Position numbers and translations under genes: made by a program
Notes under the pieces: model-generated
What the model was told of the DNA's origin: nothing
What the model saw: only the letters and a program-made list of their open reading frames with translations
Database searches by the model: none
Source of the DNA: Bifidobacterium pseudocatenulatum DSM 20438 = JCM 1200 = LMG 10505
Lineage (GTDB): Bacteria > Actinomycetota > Actinomycetes > Actinomycetales > Bifidobacteriaceae
Assembly: GCF_001025215.1 (NCBI RefSeq)
Contig: NZ_AP012330.1
Span: forward strand, 1,116,001-1,180,000
Reading direction: 5' to 3'
Length of the DNA stretch: 64,000 bases
Part shown: positions 1 through 8,228 of the stretch, in pieces
How the letters are laid out: each line of letters begins with the position of its first letter
Numbering within the stretch: position 1 is the stretch's first letter

Positions 1-2
1 TG

Positions 3-92
3 AGCCGAGGATCGTCGGCTTCGCAGCAGCGGAACAATAAACAGAACAACCAAACGGAACAGCAAGCAAAGCAGCGAACGGAGCAGCAATGA
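3..92 (+). CDS. C-terminal end of an upstream gene (possibly rimI-type), partial
   Basis: An open frame enters from the left edge and ends in a TGA whose bases overlap the ATG of tsaD (ATGA overlap), the usual sign of translational coupling. The visible 29 residues are a low-complexity tail rich in Gln, Asn, Ser and Arg, which carries no domain. In bifidobacteria the gene before tsaD is normally the TsaB/RimI (N6-threonylcarbamoyl-adenosine and ribosomal acetyltransferase) protein, so this is an inference from gene order, not from the residues seen. A second frame closes at position 40 and cannot be fully excluded as the true end. Confidence 0.4.
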   Translation, partial: SRGSSASQQRNNKQNNQTEQQAKQRTEQQ

Positions 93-1132
93 GCGGACCA
101 ATCGTACTCGGCATCGAATCCACCTGCGACGAGACCGCGGCCTCGGTAGTGCAGGGGCGCACCCTGATTTCCAACGTCGTCGCATCCTCCATGGATGAGC
201 ACGCGCGTTACGGGGGTGTGATTCCAGAAATTGCGTCACGCGCCCACGCCGAAGCGTTCGTGCCATGCGTTTCCAAGGCGTTGGCCGATGCGAACATGAC
301 GTTGTCTGACGTCGACGCGATCGCCGTGTCCGCAGGTCCTGGACTTGCTGGCTGCCTCGCCGTTGGCGTGTCCGGCGCGAAATCGCTTGCCTGGGCGGCG
401 AATAAGCCGATTTACGGCATCAACCATGTGATCGGGCATATTGCGGTCACACAGTTGCAGTTCGGCCCGTTCCCCGAAGACACGCTCGCCTTGATCGTGT
501 CCGGCGGACACACGTCCTTGCTGCATGTTGAGGATGTCGCACGTCATATCGACGTGGTCGGCACCACGCTTGATGATGCGGCCGGCGAATGCTTCGACAA
601 GGTCGCTCGCCTGCTCGGTTTCCCCTATCCGGGCGGACCGCATATCGATCGTCATGCGCAGTTGGGCGACCCGCATGCCATCAAAGTGCCGCAGGGACTC
701 ACCCAAGGCAAAGCGGGCCAGCAGCATCCGTACGATTTCAGCTTTTCCGGCGTGAAAACGGCCGTCGCGCGTTGGATCGAGGAACAGCAGGCGCAAGGCA
801 ATGAGATTCCCGTCGATGACGTGTGCGCGTCGCTGGCGGATTCCGTGGCGACTGTACTCGCCAAGAAGGCGATGCGCGGCTGCGAGCAGTACGATTCGAA
901 GACGTTGATTGTAGGAGGTGGCTTCTCCGCGAATTCGCAGCTTCGTGCCAAACTGTTGGAAGTCGGTGCCGAGCATGGGGTAGAGGTGCGTGTACCGCAG
1001 CTCAAACTGTGCACCGACAACGGTGCCATGGTGGCCATGCTGGGCGTCAACCTGGTCGAAGCGGGAGTGGCTCCGTCAAACCCGGATTTCGCCATCGATT
1101 CGGCCATGCCGTTGACGAAGATCTCCATGTAA
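89..1132 (+). CDS. tsaD: tRNA N6-adenosine threonylcarbamoyltransferase TsaD
   Basis: TsaD transfers the threonylcarbamoyl group from threonylcarbamoyl-AMP to A37 of tRNAs that read ANN codons, acting in the cytoplasm with TsaB and TsaE. The 347-residue length is typical. The start GIESTCDETA is the family N-terminal signature of the ASKHA fold, and the metal-binding pair His113 and His117 lies in INHVIGHIAV. The nucleotide-binding segments SGGHTSL, DDAAGECFDK and VVGGGFSAN-like IVGGGFSANS follow in the expected order, and the C-terminal CTDNGAM motif supplies the third metal region. The ATG overlaps the stop of the preceding frame, so it is probably coupled to an upstream tsaB/rimI-like gene. 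Nothing appears damaged. Confidence 0.97.
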   Translation: MSGPIVLGIESTCDETAASVVQGRTLISNVVASSMDEHARYGGVIPEIASRAHAEAFVPCVSKALADANMTLSDVDAIAVSAGPGLAGCLAVGVSGAKSLAWAANKPIYGINHVIGHIAVTQLQFGPFPEDTLALIVSGGHTSLLHVEDVARHIDVVGTTLDDAAGECFDKVARLLGFPYPGGPHIDRHAQLGDPHAIKVPQGLTQGKAGQQHPYDFSFSGVKTAVARWIEEQQAQGNEIPVDDVCASLADSVATVLAKKAMRGCEQYDSKTLIVGGGFSANSQLRAKLLEVGAEHGVEVRVPQLKLCTDNGAMVAMLGVNLVEAGVAPSNPDFAIDSAMPLTKISM

Positions 1133-1249
1133 GATTAGGCCGAAAGCATCGTATGGAAACGTTTTGCAAGTCGAAACACACATGTGACACGCTGAAGATT
1201 TGAAATCCACAAGTTTTGGTGTAGTATTTTTGTCTTGTGCACAGCGCAT

Positions 1250-1325
<76 letters not shown>

Positions 1326-1330
1326 TTTGA

Positions 1331-1355
1331 AAGCCCTTGGAAATCAAGGGCTTTT
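1331..1355 (+). terminator. Terminator after tRNA-Asn
   Basis: The arms AAGCCCTT and AAGGGCTT form an 8-bp stem with a 7-base loop, followed by a short T-run. It sits six bases after the tRNA CCA. Confidence 0.85.
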
Positions 1356-1608
1356 GTCATATTCATCGTCATATTCGAGGAATCAACGAAGATGCCGAGG
1401 TTCTGGCTTATAGGAACTTTTGGCCAATAACCCGGATATTGCGGCAGGCACGTTTTACACGAAATTCATGATTGAGGAGAACGATACTATGGATGAGGTA
1501 GCCAAAGCAGATTCTTCCACGGGCAAAACTTAAGATTTTCCCAGCAAGCGGCGTTTACCATGAACACGCAAGCAAGAAAACCACGGCAAATCATGGAAGG
1601 GAGTCCAT

Positions 1609-2559
1609 ATGTGCACTGGTGTTCGTTTCTCCGACAATGAGGGAAACATGTATTTCGGCCGTAATCTCGACTGGAGCTTCTCCTACGGCGAGACCATTCT
1701 GGTCACTCCGCGAGGCTACCGGTATGACTATGCGTATGGGGCCAAAGGCAAGAGCGAGCCGAATGCGGTGATCGGCGTGGGCGTGGTTATGGCCGATCGC
1801 CCCATGTATTTCGATTGCGCCAACGAGCACGGCTTGGCCATCGCCGGATTGAACTTCCCCGGATACGCCTCCTTCGCGCACGAACCGGTCGAGGGAACCG
1901 AAAACGTCGCCACTTTCGAATTCCCGCTGTGGGTGGCACGCAATTTCGACAGTGTCGACGAAGTCGAAGAGGCGTTGAAGGACGTGACGCTCGTTTCGCA
2001 GGTCGTGCCCGGCCAGCAGGAGTCCTTGCTGCACTGGTTCATTGGCGATGGCACCCGTAGCATCGTCATCGAGCAGATGGCTGATGGCATGCATGTTCAT
2101 CATGACGATGTGGATGTGCTCACCAATCAACCGACCTTCGACTTCCATATGGAAAACCTGCGCAACTACATGTGCGTGAGCAACGAAATGGCGGAGCCGA
2201 CCACTTGGGGCAAGGCGGAACTGAGCGCATGGGGCGCCGGCGTGAGCATGCACGGCATTCCCGGTGACGTGAGTTCGCCGTCGCGTTTCGTACGTGTCGC
2301 CTACACCAACACGCACTATCCACAGCAGAACAACGAGTCCGCCAATGTGTCTCGTCTGTTCCACACGCTGGCCTCCGTACAGATGGTTGAAGGCATGTCC
2401 AAGATGGGCAACGGCCAGTTCGAGCGCACGCTGTTCACCAGCGGTTATTCCGGAAAGACTAACACGTATTACATGAACACGTATGAGGATCCGGCGATCC
2501 GCTCGTTTGCCATGTCCGACTTCGACATGGATTCGAGCGAGCTGATCACCGCCGATTGA
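1609..2559 (+). CDS. bsh: Bile salt hydrolase (choloylglycine hydrolase)
   Basis: This Ntn-hydrolase cleaves the amide bond of glycine- and taurine-conjugated bile acids in the cytoplasm and helps gut bacteria tolerate bile. After Met removal, Cys2 (MCTGVRFS) becomes the N-terminal nucleophile. Arg18 and Asp21 in GRNLDW are the next conserved active-site residues, and the TNQPTFDFH stretch carries the family Asn region near residue 175. The 316-residue length equals that of characterised bifidobacterial enzymes, and the protein looks intact. A good ribosome-binding site (GGAAGGGAG) precedes the ATG. The gene is monocistronic, bounded by a strong terminator downstream and about 280 bp of non-coding DNA upstream. 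Substrate preference cannot be read from the sequence. Confidence 0.97.
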   Translation: MCTGVRFSDNEGNMYFGRNLDWSFSYGETILVTPRGYRYDYAYGAKGKSEPNAVIGVGVVMADRPMYFDCANEHGLAIAGLNFPGYASFAHEPVEGTENVATFEFPLWVARNFDSVDEVEEALKDVTLVSQVVPGQQESLLHWFIGDGTRSIVIEQMADGMHVHHDDVDVLTNQPTFDFHMENLRNYMCVSNEMAEPTTWGKAELSAWGAGVSMHGIPGDVSSPSRFVRVAYTNTHYPQQNNESANVSRLFHTLASVQMVEGMSKMGNGQFERTLFTSGYSGKTNTYYMNTYEDPAIRSFAMSDFDMDSSELITAD

Positions 2560-2615
2560 TTCCGGAATTTCGAGTTCGAAGATTCCGCAGTAATCGCACT
2601 ATGTGCGATGGCATA

Positions 2616-2653
2616 AAAGGACGCAACGTCGCAGTCGGCGTTGCGTCCTTTTA
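2616..2653 (+). terminator. Terminator after bsh
   Basis: A 13-bp inverted repeat (AAAGGACGCAACG and CGTTGCGTCCTTT) with a 10-base loop ends in T residues. It follows the bsh stop by about 55 bases and can also serve the converging minus-strand gene. Confidence 0.9.
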
Positions 2654-2719
2654 ATCAGTAAAACTGATGAGATTTGATTAAAAAATTAAAATGGTCGAGG
2701 CATGCTTCCAAACGTACTT

Positions 2720-3409
2720 TCAGGCGTTTTCTTCGTTATGTTCCTTATGCGAGGAAGCGAATCGCGACAGAACACCTGACTTACGTAAAGCGCAATACAT
2801 TCCCCAGGAACCGAAACCGGCGAATGCCACCGCGCTAAGCAGCTCGCAAATAGTGCCGATGATGCCTCGCGGGCTGAAGAACGTGAATGCCTGATAGTAG
2901 AAGAACAGCAGGTAGAAGTTGTAGACGATTCCAATCGCCAAAGCAGACAGAATGGTGACGCCGAGCGTCCAACGACGGTAGCGGAACAGTGCGAATACCG
3001 CTTCTGCGGCTGCCGCCTGCAGCAATGCGATTACCACCAGGCTCACACTGTATTTCGTGCCGAGTACCACCTCGACGAACGATGCGACCAAAAGCACGTA
3101 GGCCGAAGCTCCCGGCTTGCGCACGATCAGAGAGCCCAGCGTGGCGGGGAAGTAGAACAAAGCATGAAGTAGCGCCGCTGAACCAGGAAGAATCAAAGTC
3201 ATCAACGGAAAAAGACCATACGACAGGCCGTCGAACACCCAAAACATCACTCCCGACATCACGCCGACCGCCGCGCCGACCGCGATATCGACCACACGCC
3301 ATGTGAGGGCCTTGTGTATTCCTTGGTTTGTTTTCAAAGGCTGCCTTACCTGCTTCGACAGCTTCGCGTCTGTATTATGAATAACGGTTTTAGAGAATGG
3401 CTTCGCCAT
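2720..3409 (-). CDS. ECF transporter S component, YkoE-like (thiamine/HMP type)
   Basis: The 229-residue protein is an integral membrane protein with about five hydrophobic segments between residues 35 and 205. Its pattern resembles the YkoE family, the substrate-binding subunit of an energy-coupling-factor transporter, which is usually linked to uptake of thiamine or its hydroxymethylpyrimidine precursor. The N-terminal 35 residues are polar and the C-terminus is charged. In many genomes YkoE is encoded beside its two ATPases and a T component, but none is present here, so it probably shares a module encoded elsewhere. No canonical TPP riboswitch core was seen upstream on this strand. Substrate assignment is from family resemblance only. 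The ATG at 3409 has an AAGGA about eleven bases upstream. Confidence 0.75.
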   Translation of the reverse strand: MAKPFSKTVIHNTDAKLSKQVRQPLKTNQGIHKALTWRVVDIAVGAAVGVMSGVMFWVFDGLSYGLFPLMTLILPGSAALLHALFYFPATLGSLIVRKPGASAYVLLVASFVEVVLGTKYSVSLVVIALLQAAAAEAVFALFRYRRWTLGVTILSALAIGIVYNFYLLFFYYQAFTFFSPRGIIGTICELLSAVAFAGFGSWGMYCALRKSGVLSRFASSHKEHNEENA

Positions 3410-3549
3410 AATGATAATGAATCCTTGCGTTGGTCGATGCCGTGCACCGTGAGTCGGAGATCGCGGCAGTCGCCGTGGGCCGTTCCTCGACCTGCGCGGC
3501 TCGGGCAGGAACGACGAAAGGTATTATACGACGTGTTGTTTGCCGAATA

Positions 3550-3651
3550 CGCATCATGGATTTCCCTGTATCCAAAATATCGTTACAAATATTCCAAATC
3601 CGCATCATGGATTTCCCTGTACCCAAAATATCGTTACAAATATTCCAAATC
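3550..3651. repeat. Tandem duplication of a 51-bp unit
   Basis: Two adjacent 51-bp copies (3550-3600 and 3601-3651) differ at one position only (TATCC in the first, TACCC in the second). Each begins CGCATCATGG and ends ATTCCAAATC. They lie in the long upstream region of the minus-strand ECF gene. 51 bp is divisible by three and close to five helical turns, so a duplication could preserve reading frame or helical phasing. Confidence 0.95.
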
Positions 3652-3866
3652 CGGGCGTACGGTCCAGTCCAGTACATCTAATCCGCACGATTTCGTTCAA
3701 CTCAGCAGCATAAGAGCTTTTTGTTGTGAGGTGGCATTCGTCCAAAACAGCGTGGTCTGATGTTCCTTACGATGAACACGTAAGTTACGCTTTGCAGACG
3801 CAACTTAGCTAATTGTCAGGATTACATGTTCTTTTGCTATGAGATAGCATGCAACACGCCAATTAG

Positions 3867-3884
3867 ACTTCAAGCACTTTAAGT
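3867..3884. promoter_or_regulatory. Candidate MerR operator within promoter spacer
   Basis: ACTTCAAG and CTTTAAGT, separated by CA, form an inverted repeat with seven of eight positions matching. The repeat lies between a possible -35 (TTAGAC, 3863-3868) and -10 (TTTACA, 3886-3891), the usual place for a MerR-family operator. If the -10 is right, transcription starts within a few bases of the MerR ATG at 3901, giving a near-leaderless mRNA. This is an inference. Confidence 0.5.
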
Positions 3885-3900
3885 TTTTACAGTGCAGGGT

Positions 3901-4365
3901 ATGAGCACTACAACATGGCATACGATTCGTGAAGCATCCATGATTTCCGGACTTCCCGAATCCACTTTGCGCTACTACGAGCAAATCGGTATCATTGCCC
4001 CGATCGCACGTGACCCAAGTTCTGGCCATCGCGCCTACACCGACGAAGACATTCAATCGTTGGTCACTATTTCCTGCTTGTCTGCGACTGGCATGCCGCT
4101 TGACGCCATGCGCGAGTATCTGAAAAACCGTTTCGACGGAACCGAAGGTGCGCGCAGGCAAATGGCGCTACTGGACGCGCAGGCGTTGCGTTTGGCCGCA
4201 AAAGCCGAAAGCATCCGCATGCAGCAAGCCTATGTTTCCCTTAAAACATTGTATTGGCGTGCCGTGGCGGAAGGCCATGACGACGAAGCGCAACGACTTC
4301 TGGAGGAAAACCACGATGTCATCGAAACAGTGAAAAAACAGATTCGTAGCAAGGCTGACGCATAA
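3901..4365 (+). CDS. MerR-family transcriptional regulator
   Basis: The N-terminal 70 residues form a MerR winged helix-turn-helix: TIREASMISGLPESTLRYYE is the DNA-recognition part and HRAYTDEDI the wing. A dimerising helical segment follows and the C-terminus is a charged helix; there is no cysteine cluster for metal sensing. The protein is 154 residues from the ATG at 3901. A GTG at 3892 would add three residues, but the ATG fits a near-leaderless transcript better. It is co-oriented with the alcohol dehydrogenase and the carboxymuconolactone-decarboxylase-like gene, which it plausibly controls in response to an aldehyde, quinone or other electrophile, as AdhR-type relatives do. The inducer is unknown. 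Confidence 0.85.
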   Translation: MSTTTWHTIREASMISGLPESTLRYYEQIGIIAPIARDPSSGHRAYTDEDIQSLVTISCLSATGMPLDAMREYLKNRFDGTEGARRQMALLDAQALRLAAKAESIRMQQAYVSLKTLYWRAVAEGHDDEAQRLLEENHDVIETVKKQIRSKADA

Positions 4366-4423
4366 GTCGAGGCGTCATCGCAGACGTTACCTTAATTCAA
4401 TTCGTATAACAAAGGAGCAACTC

Positions 4424-5470
4424 ATGAAGGCAGCGATCTTCAAGGGAGTCAAGCAGATGGCATGCGAAGAGCATGCCGAACCGACCATCATCGATGGGGG
4501 AGATGCCATCATCCGCGTGGTACGCGCATGCGTGTGCGGATCCGACCTGTGGTTCTACCGCGACGGCAGCAAGGAACCCAACACTCAGGCCGGACATGAG
4601 GCCATCGGCGTGGTCGAGCAGATCGGCGACGACGTGACCGTGGCCAAGCCGGGCGATTTCGTGATCGTACCGTTCCCGTTCAGCTGCGGCAAGTGCCCGG
4701 TATGCAAGGCCGGTTTCGAATCCAGCTGCCCCCACGGCGGATATTTCGGAGACGAGGGATTGGGCTGTCAGGCGGAATACCTGCGCGTTCCCGAGGCCGA
4801 TGGCACGCTGGTGGTCGTTCCGGGCGACGCGAAGAGCTTCTCCGACGAAATGCTCGCATCGCTGCTCACCCTCTCTGACGTGATGTCGACCGGTTACCAT
4901 GCGGCTGCTTCCGCCGAAATCAAGCCGGGAGACACCGCAGTCGTGTTCGGCGACGGTGCGGTCGGCCTGTGCGGAGTGCTGTCCGCCAAGCTGATGGGCG
5001 CCACCCGCATCATTTCCATGAGCCGCCATGCCGACCGCCAACGTATCGCACGCGAATTCGGTGCCACCGATTTCGTGGAGGAACGTGGCGACGAGGCTGT
5101 AGCCAAGGTACTGGAAATGACTGATGGTTACGGTGCCGACGCCGTGCTTGAATGCGTAGGGTCCGCATTGTCGAACGACACTGCCATGAAGGTTGCGCGT
5201 GCGGGCGCTGTAGTCGGGCGCGTTGGCTTGCCGCACGGCGTGGAAGCCGATATTCCAGGACTGTTCTACCGCAACGTTGGTCTGCGCGGCGGTCCGGCAC
5301 CGGTGCGCACGTACGATCTGCAGCGACTGCTCAAGGAAGTGCTCGACGGCAACATCAATCCCGGCATCGTCTACACCTCCGAATACACGCTCGACGATAT
5401 TCAGGAAGCGTACGCGGCCATGGACGAGCGCCGCACCGTAAAGTCGCTGCTGCGCATCAGTGAGGTCTGA
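4424..5470 (+). CDS. Zinc-dependent alcohol dehydrogenase (MDR superfamily)
   Basis: The 348-residue protein is a medium-chain dehydrogenase/reductase that oxidises alcohols or reduces aldehydes with NAD(P). The catalytic zinc ligands are Cys38 in VCGSD and His58-Glu59 in AGHEAIG. The structural zinc lobe has Cys88, Cys91, Cys94 and Cys102. The Rossmann nucleotide loop is GDGAVG near residues 176-181. The ribosome-binding site AAAGGAGC precedes the ATG. It lies 58 bp after the MerR gene and about 50 bp before the next gene, consistent with one operon. The substrate cannot be deduced; aldehyde detoxification is an inference from the MerR and CMD neighbours. Confidence 0.9.
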   Translation: MKAAIFKGVKQMACEEHAEPTIIDGGDAIIRVVRACVCGSDLWFYRDGSKEPNTQAGHEAIGVVEQIGDDVTVAKPGDFVIVPFPFSCGKCPVCKAGFESSCPHGGYFGDEGLGCQAEYLRVPEADGTLVVVPGDAKSFSDEMLASLLTLSDVMSTGYHAAASAEIKPGDTAVVFGDGAVGLCGVLSAKLMGATRIISMSRHADRQRIAREFGATDFVEERGDEAVAKVLEMTDGYGADAVLECVGSALSNDTAMKVARAGAVVGRVGLPHGVEADIPGLFYRNVGLRGGPAPVRTYDLQRLLKEVLDGNINPGIVYTSEYTLDDIQEAYAAMDERRTVKSLLRISEV

Positions 5471-5521
5471 GCAATATACCGACGATAGAATAAGCGCAAA
5501 TCAAACGAAAGGAAGCAAATC

Positions 5522-6289
5522 TTGTTTGAAGAGCTGCACAAACGGATGAATTCGTTCTGGAATAATGACAGGACATTGTCGCAAACCGATCCGGAATTCA
5601 TTGAATTCTTCTCGAATTTCGCTTATGACGAAGTGGTGAACGAACCGGGAGCGAACCATCCTGATTTGGATGACAAAACCCGCTCTTTGGCCATTCTTGC
5701 CGTGCTGGTCGGATGCCAAGGCTTGGATGCTTTCGAAATGATGCTGCCGGTGGCCTACGAAACCGGACTGTCGTCCATCGCCATCAAGGAAATGGTGTAT
5801 CAGGCGACCGCATACTGTGGTTTCGGCAAAACCCTGCCGTTCCTGAAGAAACTCAACAACTTTCTCGGCGCGGCCAACGTGCATCTTCCGCTTGAACCGC
5901 AAGGCACCACCACGCCGGAAACGCGTGCCAGGGCGGGCGAAGACAAGCAGATCGAAATCTTCGGTGAAGGAATGCGTGGATTCACGCAATCCGGCCCCGA
6001 AGATACGCGACACATCAACAAGTGGCTTGCCTGCAACTGCTTCGGCGACTACTACACGCGCGGTGGCTTGAGCACGCGTGAGCGTGAAATGATCACGTTG
6101 TGCTTCCTTGCCGCGCAGGGCGGTTGCGAGCCGCAGCTGACGTCTCATGCGAAGGCCAATATGGGCGTAGGCAATGAGAAGGCATTTCTGATTGCCGTTA
6201 TTTCGCAGTGCATGCCGTATATCGGGTATCCGCGTACGCTGAATGCGATTCGTTGCATCAACGATGCAGCGGAGCAGATGCAAGGCTGA
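5522..6289 (+). CDS. Carboxymuconolactone decarboxylase-like protein, two CMD domains
   Basis: The 255-residue protein has two tandem CMD/AhpD-like helical domains, roughly residues 20-105 and 150-250. The first contains LAILAVLVGCQGLDAFEM and the second TLCFLAAQGGCEPQLTSHAK, both typical of the fold. The second has a Cys and a downstream His but not the AhpD CxxC pair, so a redox-thiol role is not proven. Proteins of this type often occur beside MerR regulators and alcohol dehydrogenases, as here. The start is TTG with a strong GAAAGGAAG site six bases upstream. The gene ends before a perfect 14-bp terminator. The substrate is unknown. Confidence 0.85.
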   Translation: MFEELHKRMNSFWNNDRTLSQTDPEFIEFFSNFAYDEVVNEPGANHPDLDDKTRSLAILAVLVGCQGLDAFEMMLPVAYETGLSSIAIKEMVYQATAYCGFGKTLPFLKKLNNFLGAANVHLPLEPQGTTTPETRARAGEDKQIEIFGEGMRGFTQSGPEDTRHINKWLACNCFGDYYTRGGLSTREREMITLCFLAAQGGCEPQLTSHAKANMGVGNEKAFLIAVISQCMPYIGYPRTLNAIRCINDAAEQMQG

Positions 6290-6320
6290 TTGCGGTAGGA
6301 TTTCGTTCGCTTCAGTACGA

Positions 6321-6366
6321 AAGGGGCTGTTTGCCAGTCACGATTGGATTGCAAACAGCCCCTTAT
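6321..6366. terminator. Bidirectional terminator between converging genes
   Basis: AAGGGGCTGTTTGC and its exact complement GCAAACAGCCCCTT form a perfect 14-bp stem with a 16-base loop. It lies between the plus-strand CMD gene and the minus-strand methyltransferase. Confidence 0.9.
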
Positions 6367-6401
6367 ATGTTTTTTACAAGCGCGCTACGCGTGTGCGATC
6401 A

Positions 6402-7532
6402 TCACTCGCCCCATACGTCCTTGGCGACGGACTGCACGAGCGCGATCTTGGCCCACTGCTGCTCTTCGGTAAGCTTGTTGCCTTCCTCGGTGGACGCGAA
6501 ACCGCACTGGGTGGACAGGCACAAGCGGTCAAGCGGCACATACTGGGCCGCTTCGGCAATGCGAGCCTTGATCACTTCCGGATCCTCAAGTTCCGGCTTC
6601 TTGGAAGTGATCAGACCGAGCACAACCTTCTTATCTCCGGAAACCTTGGCGAGCGGCTCGAAGTCGCCGGAACGATCATCGTCGAACTCCAGGTAGTAGG
6701 CGGCGACGTTTTCCTTGCCGAAAAGCACGTCGGCCACAGTGGCGTATCCGCCGGCGGAAGCCCACGTGGAGTGGTAATTGCCACGGCAGTCGTGCGTGGT
6801 GATCACCAGATCCTCTGGCAGATCCTCGATGGCGGCGTTGTTCATGGCGGCATACTGTTCCTGCATGGCGGCGAACTCATCGGCGGTGTAATGCTGGTTG
6901 AAGTTCGGATCACAGAACATGCCCCACGTGCAGTCATCCAGCTGAACATTGCGGCAGCCGGCCTCATACAATGCCATGATCAGACCATGGAAGGCCTTGG
7001 CGTTGTCGTCGGCAAGCTCGTCGTAATCCTTCTGGGTGTCGCCGTAGAACTCGTGCACGGAAGCGATGTTCTCCGGGCGGAACAGCTCCGCATACAGCTG
7101 TGCCGGAGCCGGAATGGTCTGGCGTGCAATGGCGGTGTCGTCTTCGAACTGCTTGATGAACTTGAAATGCTCAACGAACGGGTGGGCCGGGTCGAAGGCG
7201 ATCTTGCTGGTCAGGCGTGCGGATTCGGCGCGGGTCTCCTCATCGTGGAAGAAATAGCCCTTGTCCATCGACACCTTTTCCACGCCGGCGAAGCCCCACA
7301 TGCAGTCGAGATGCCACCAGCCACGGCGGAATTCACCGTCGGTGATGACGTGCAGACCGGCGGCCTTCTGCTTGGCGACCAGTTCGGTAATGGCATTATC
7401 TTCCACGGCCTTGAGTTCGGCCTCGTCAATCTTGCCTGCTGCGAAATCGGCGCGAGCCTGCTTGAGTTCTGCCGGACGCAGGTATGAGCCGACCACGTCG
7501 GCGCGGAACGGCGCGTTCTGGGAATACGTCAT
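6402..7532 (-). CDS. MetE C-terminal-domain-like methyltransferase (YxjG/YxjH type)
   Basis: The 376-residue protein is a single TIM barrel matching the catalytic C-terminal half of cobalamin-independent methionine synthase; full MetE is about 750 residues. It should transfer a methyl group to homocysteine or a similar thiol. The zinc-site residues seem complete: His and Cys in THDCRGN, the acidic residue in YLEFDDDRSG, and Cys in LSTQCGFAS. The N-terminal GSYLRP and DGEFRRGWW motifs are family hallmarks. Proteins of this family can use methyl donors other than methyltetrahydrofolate polyglutamate. An AAGGAG site precedes the ATG. It stands alone and no SAM riboswitch was recognised upstream. 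Confidence 0.88.
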   Translation of the reverse strand: MTYSQNAPFRADVVGSYLRPAELKQARADFAAGKIDEAELKAVEDNAITELVAKQKAAGLHVITDGEFRRGWWHLDCMWGFAGVEKVSMDKGYFFHDEETRAESARLTSKIAFDPAHPFVEHFKFIKQFEDDTAIARQTIPAPAQLYAELFRPENIASVHEFYGDTQKDYDELADDNAKAFHGLIMALYEAGCRNVQLDDCTWGMFCDPNFNQHYTADEFAAMQEQYAAMNNAAIEDLPEDLVITTHDCRGNYHSTWASAGGYATVADVLFGKENVAAYYLEFDDDRSGDFEPLAKVSGDKKVVLGLITSKKPELEDPEVIKARIAEAAQYVPLDRLCLSTQCGFASTEEGNKLTEEQQWAKIALVQSVAKDVWGE

Positions 7533-7665
7533 TGGATGCTCCTTGTTGTGCTGTCAGTGAAAATACCTAGGGAAGACTAGTCAATCCTTCAGAAAAATGC
7601 ACGATTACGTCGGGAATATGAGACGGGCGCATTATAGTGTTTTGCGATTGAACGACATATGATTC

Positions 7666-7675
7666 GGGGGGGGGG
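7666..7675 (+). repeat. Homopolymeric G tract of 10
   Basis: Ten consecutive G residues lie directly upstream of the likely ATG (7680) of the GtrA gene and include or abut its ribosome-binding site. An alternative in-frame ATG at 7659 would place the tract inside the coding region. Tracts of this length are prone to slipped-strand length change. Confidence 0.95.
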
Positions 7676-7679
7676 TGAT

Positions 7680-8132
7680 ATGAGTGATGGGACCGGGCGG
7701 CAGGCAATGGCAGCGCAAAGTGGTACGTCGGATAATCCGAAATCCTCCAATCAGGAATCATCGAAAAAGCCGAAAACGCTCGGCAAATATCTGTTGGTGT
7801 CGGCAACGCAAACCATTGTGGAATTCGGATCGTTCACCTTGCTGCATGTGCTTTCCGTACCATCCGCCATCGCGAACGGCGTGGCCATCGTGCTGTCGGC
7901 TTCGTACAACTTCCTGATGAACCGCAATGTCACGTTCAAATCGTCCAGCAATTTCGGCCGTAGCGTGGCTTTGTTCATGCTGCTGTGGGTTTGGAATTAC
8001 CTGTTCGGTTCGATCATGCTGGCATGGCTGCCTTCCGCATTCGGATGGAATGCGGTGTTGGTGAAGTTCCTGACTATGGCATGTCAGTTCGCGTGGGGCT
8101 ATCCGCTGTGCAAGGAAGTGATTTTTCGCTGA
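7680..8132 (+). CDS. GtrA-family four-helix membrane protein
   Basis: The 150-residue protein has a polar Ser/Lys-rich N-terminus of about 35 residues and then four hydrophobic segments, the usual GtrA/DPMS architecture. The conserved features YLLVSATQTIVEFGSF, LSASYNFLMNRNVTF and the C-terminal FAWGYPLCKEVIF are present; NFLMNRNVTF is the most diagnostic. Family members are thought to help move undecaprenyl-linked sugars across the membrane or to partner glycosyltransferases in cell-surface polysaccharide synthesis. The start was set at 7680 because a G-rich site lies just upstream, whereas the upstream ATG at 7659 would put ten G bases in the ORF. No glycosyltransferase gene is adjacent. 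Confidence 0.85.
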   Translation: MSDGTGRQAMAAQSGTSDNPKSSNQESSKKPKTLGKYLLVSATQTIVEFGSFTLLHVLSVPSAIANGVAIVLSASYNFLMNRNVTFKSSSNFGRSVALFMLLWVWNYLFGSIMLAWLPSAFGWNAVLVKFLTMACQFAWGYPLCKEVIFR

Positions 8133-8228
8133 ACCTGCAAGCGTGTCAATCCGGGTGGCACCCTATGACAGCACCCTATGTATGATTGAATATGTCTTGT
8201 ATTAACTCCAGAAAGAAATGGAAAGGCA

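Larger units (their letters stand above)
3410..3891. other. Intergenic region with duplicated segment and candidate promoters
   Basis: About 480 bp separate the divergently transcribed ECF S component and MerR genes. On the minus strand there is a perfect TATAAT at 3523-3528, roughly 115 bp before the ECF gene start, but no convincing -35 box. A 51-bp tandem duplication lies further upstream at 3550-3651. Near the MerR end there is an interrupted palindrome at 3867-3884. The minus-strand frame across the duplication (3390-3677) overlaps the ECF gene start and looks non-coding. Confidence 0.6.

Noticed and set aside
1448..1532. Short plus-strand frame upstream of bsh that encodes about 28 residues
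   Set aside because: It has no clear start, no family and is very short; it may be a remnant, but there is not enough evidence.
3410..3530. Possible TPP riboswitch upstream of the ECF S component
   Set aside because: The conserved CTGAGA and ACCTGAT cores were looked for on the minus strand and not found.
3390..3677. Minus-strand ORF of 95 residues with a duplicated 17-residue unit
   Set aside because: The duplicated residues simply follow from the 51-bp tandem duplication. The frame overlaps the start of the ECF gene and has no supported function.
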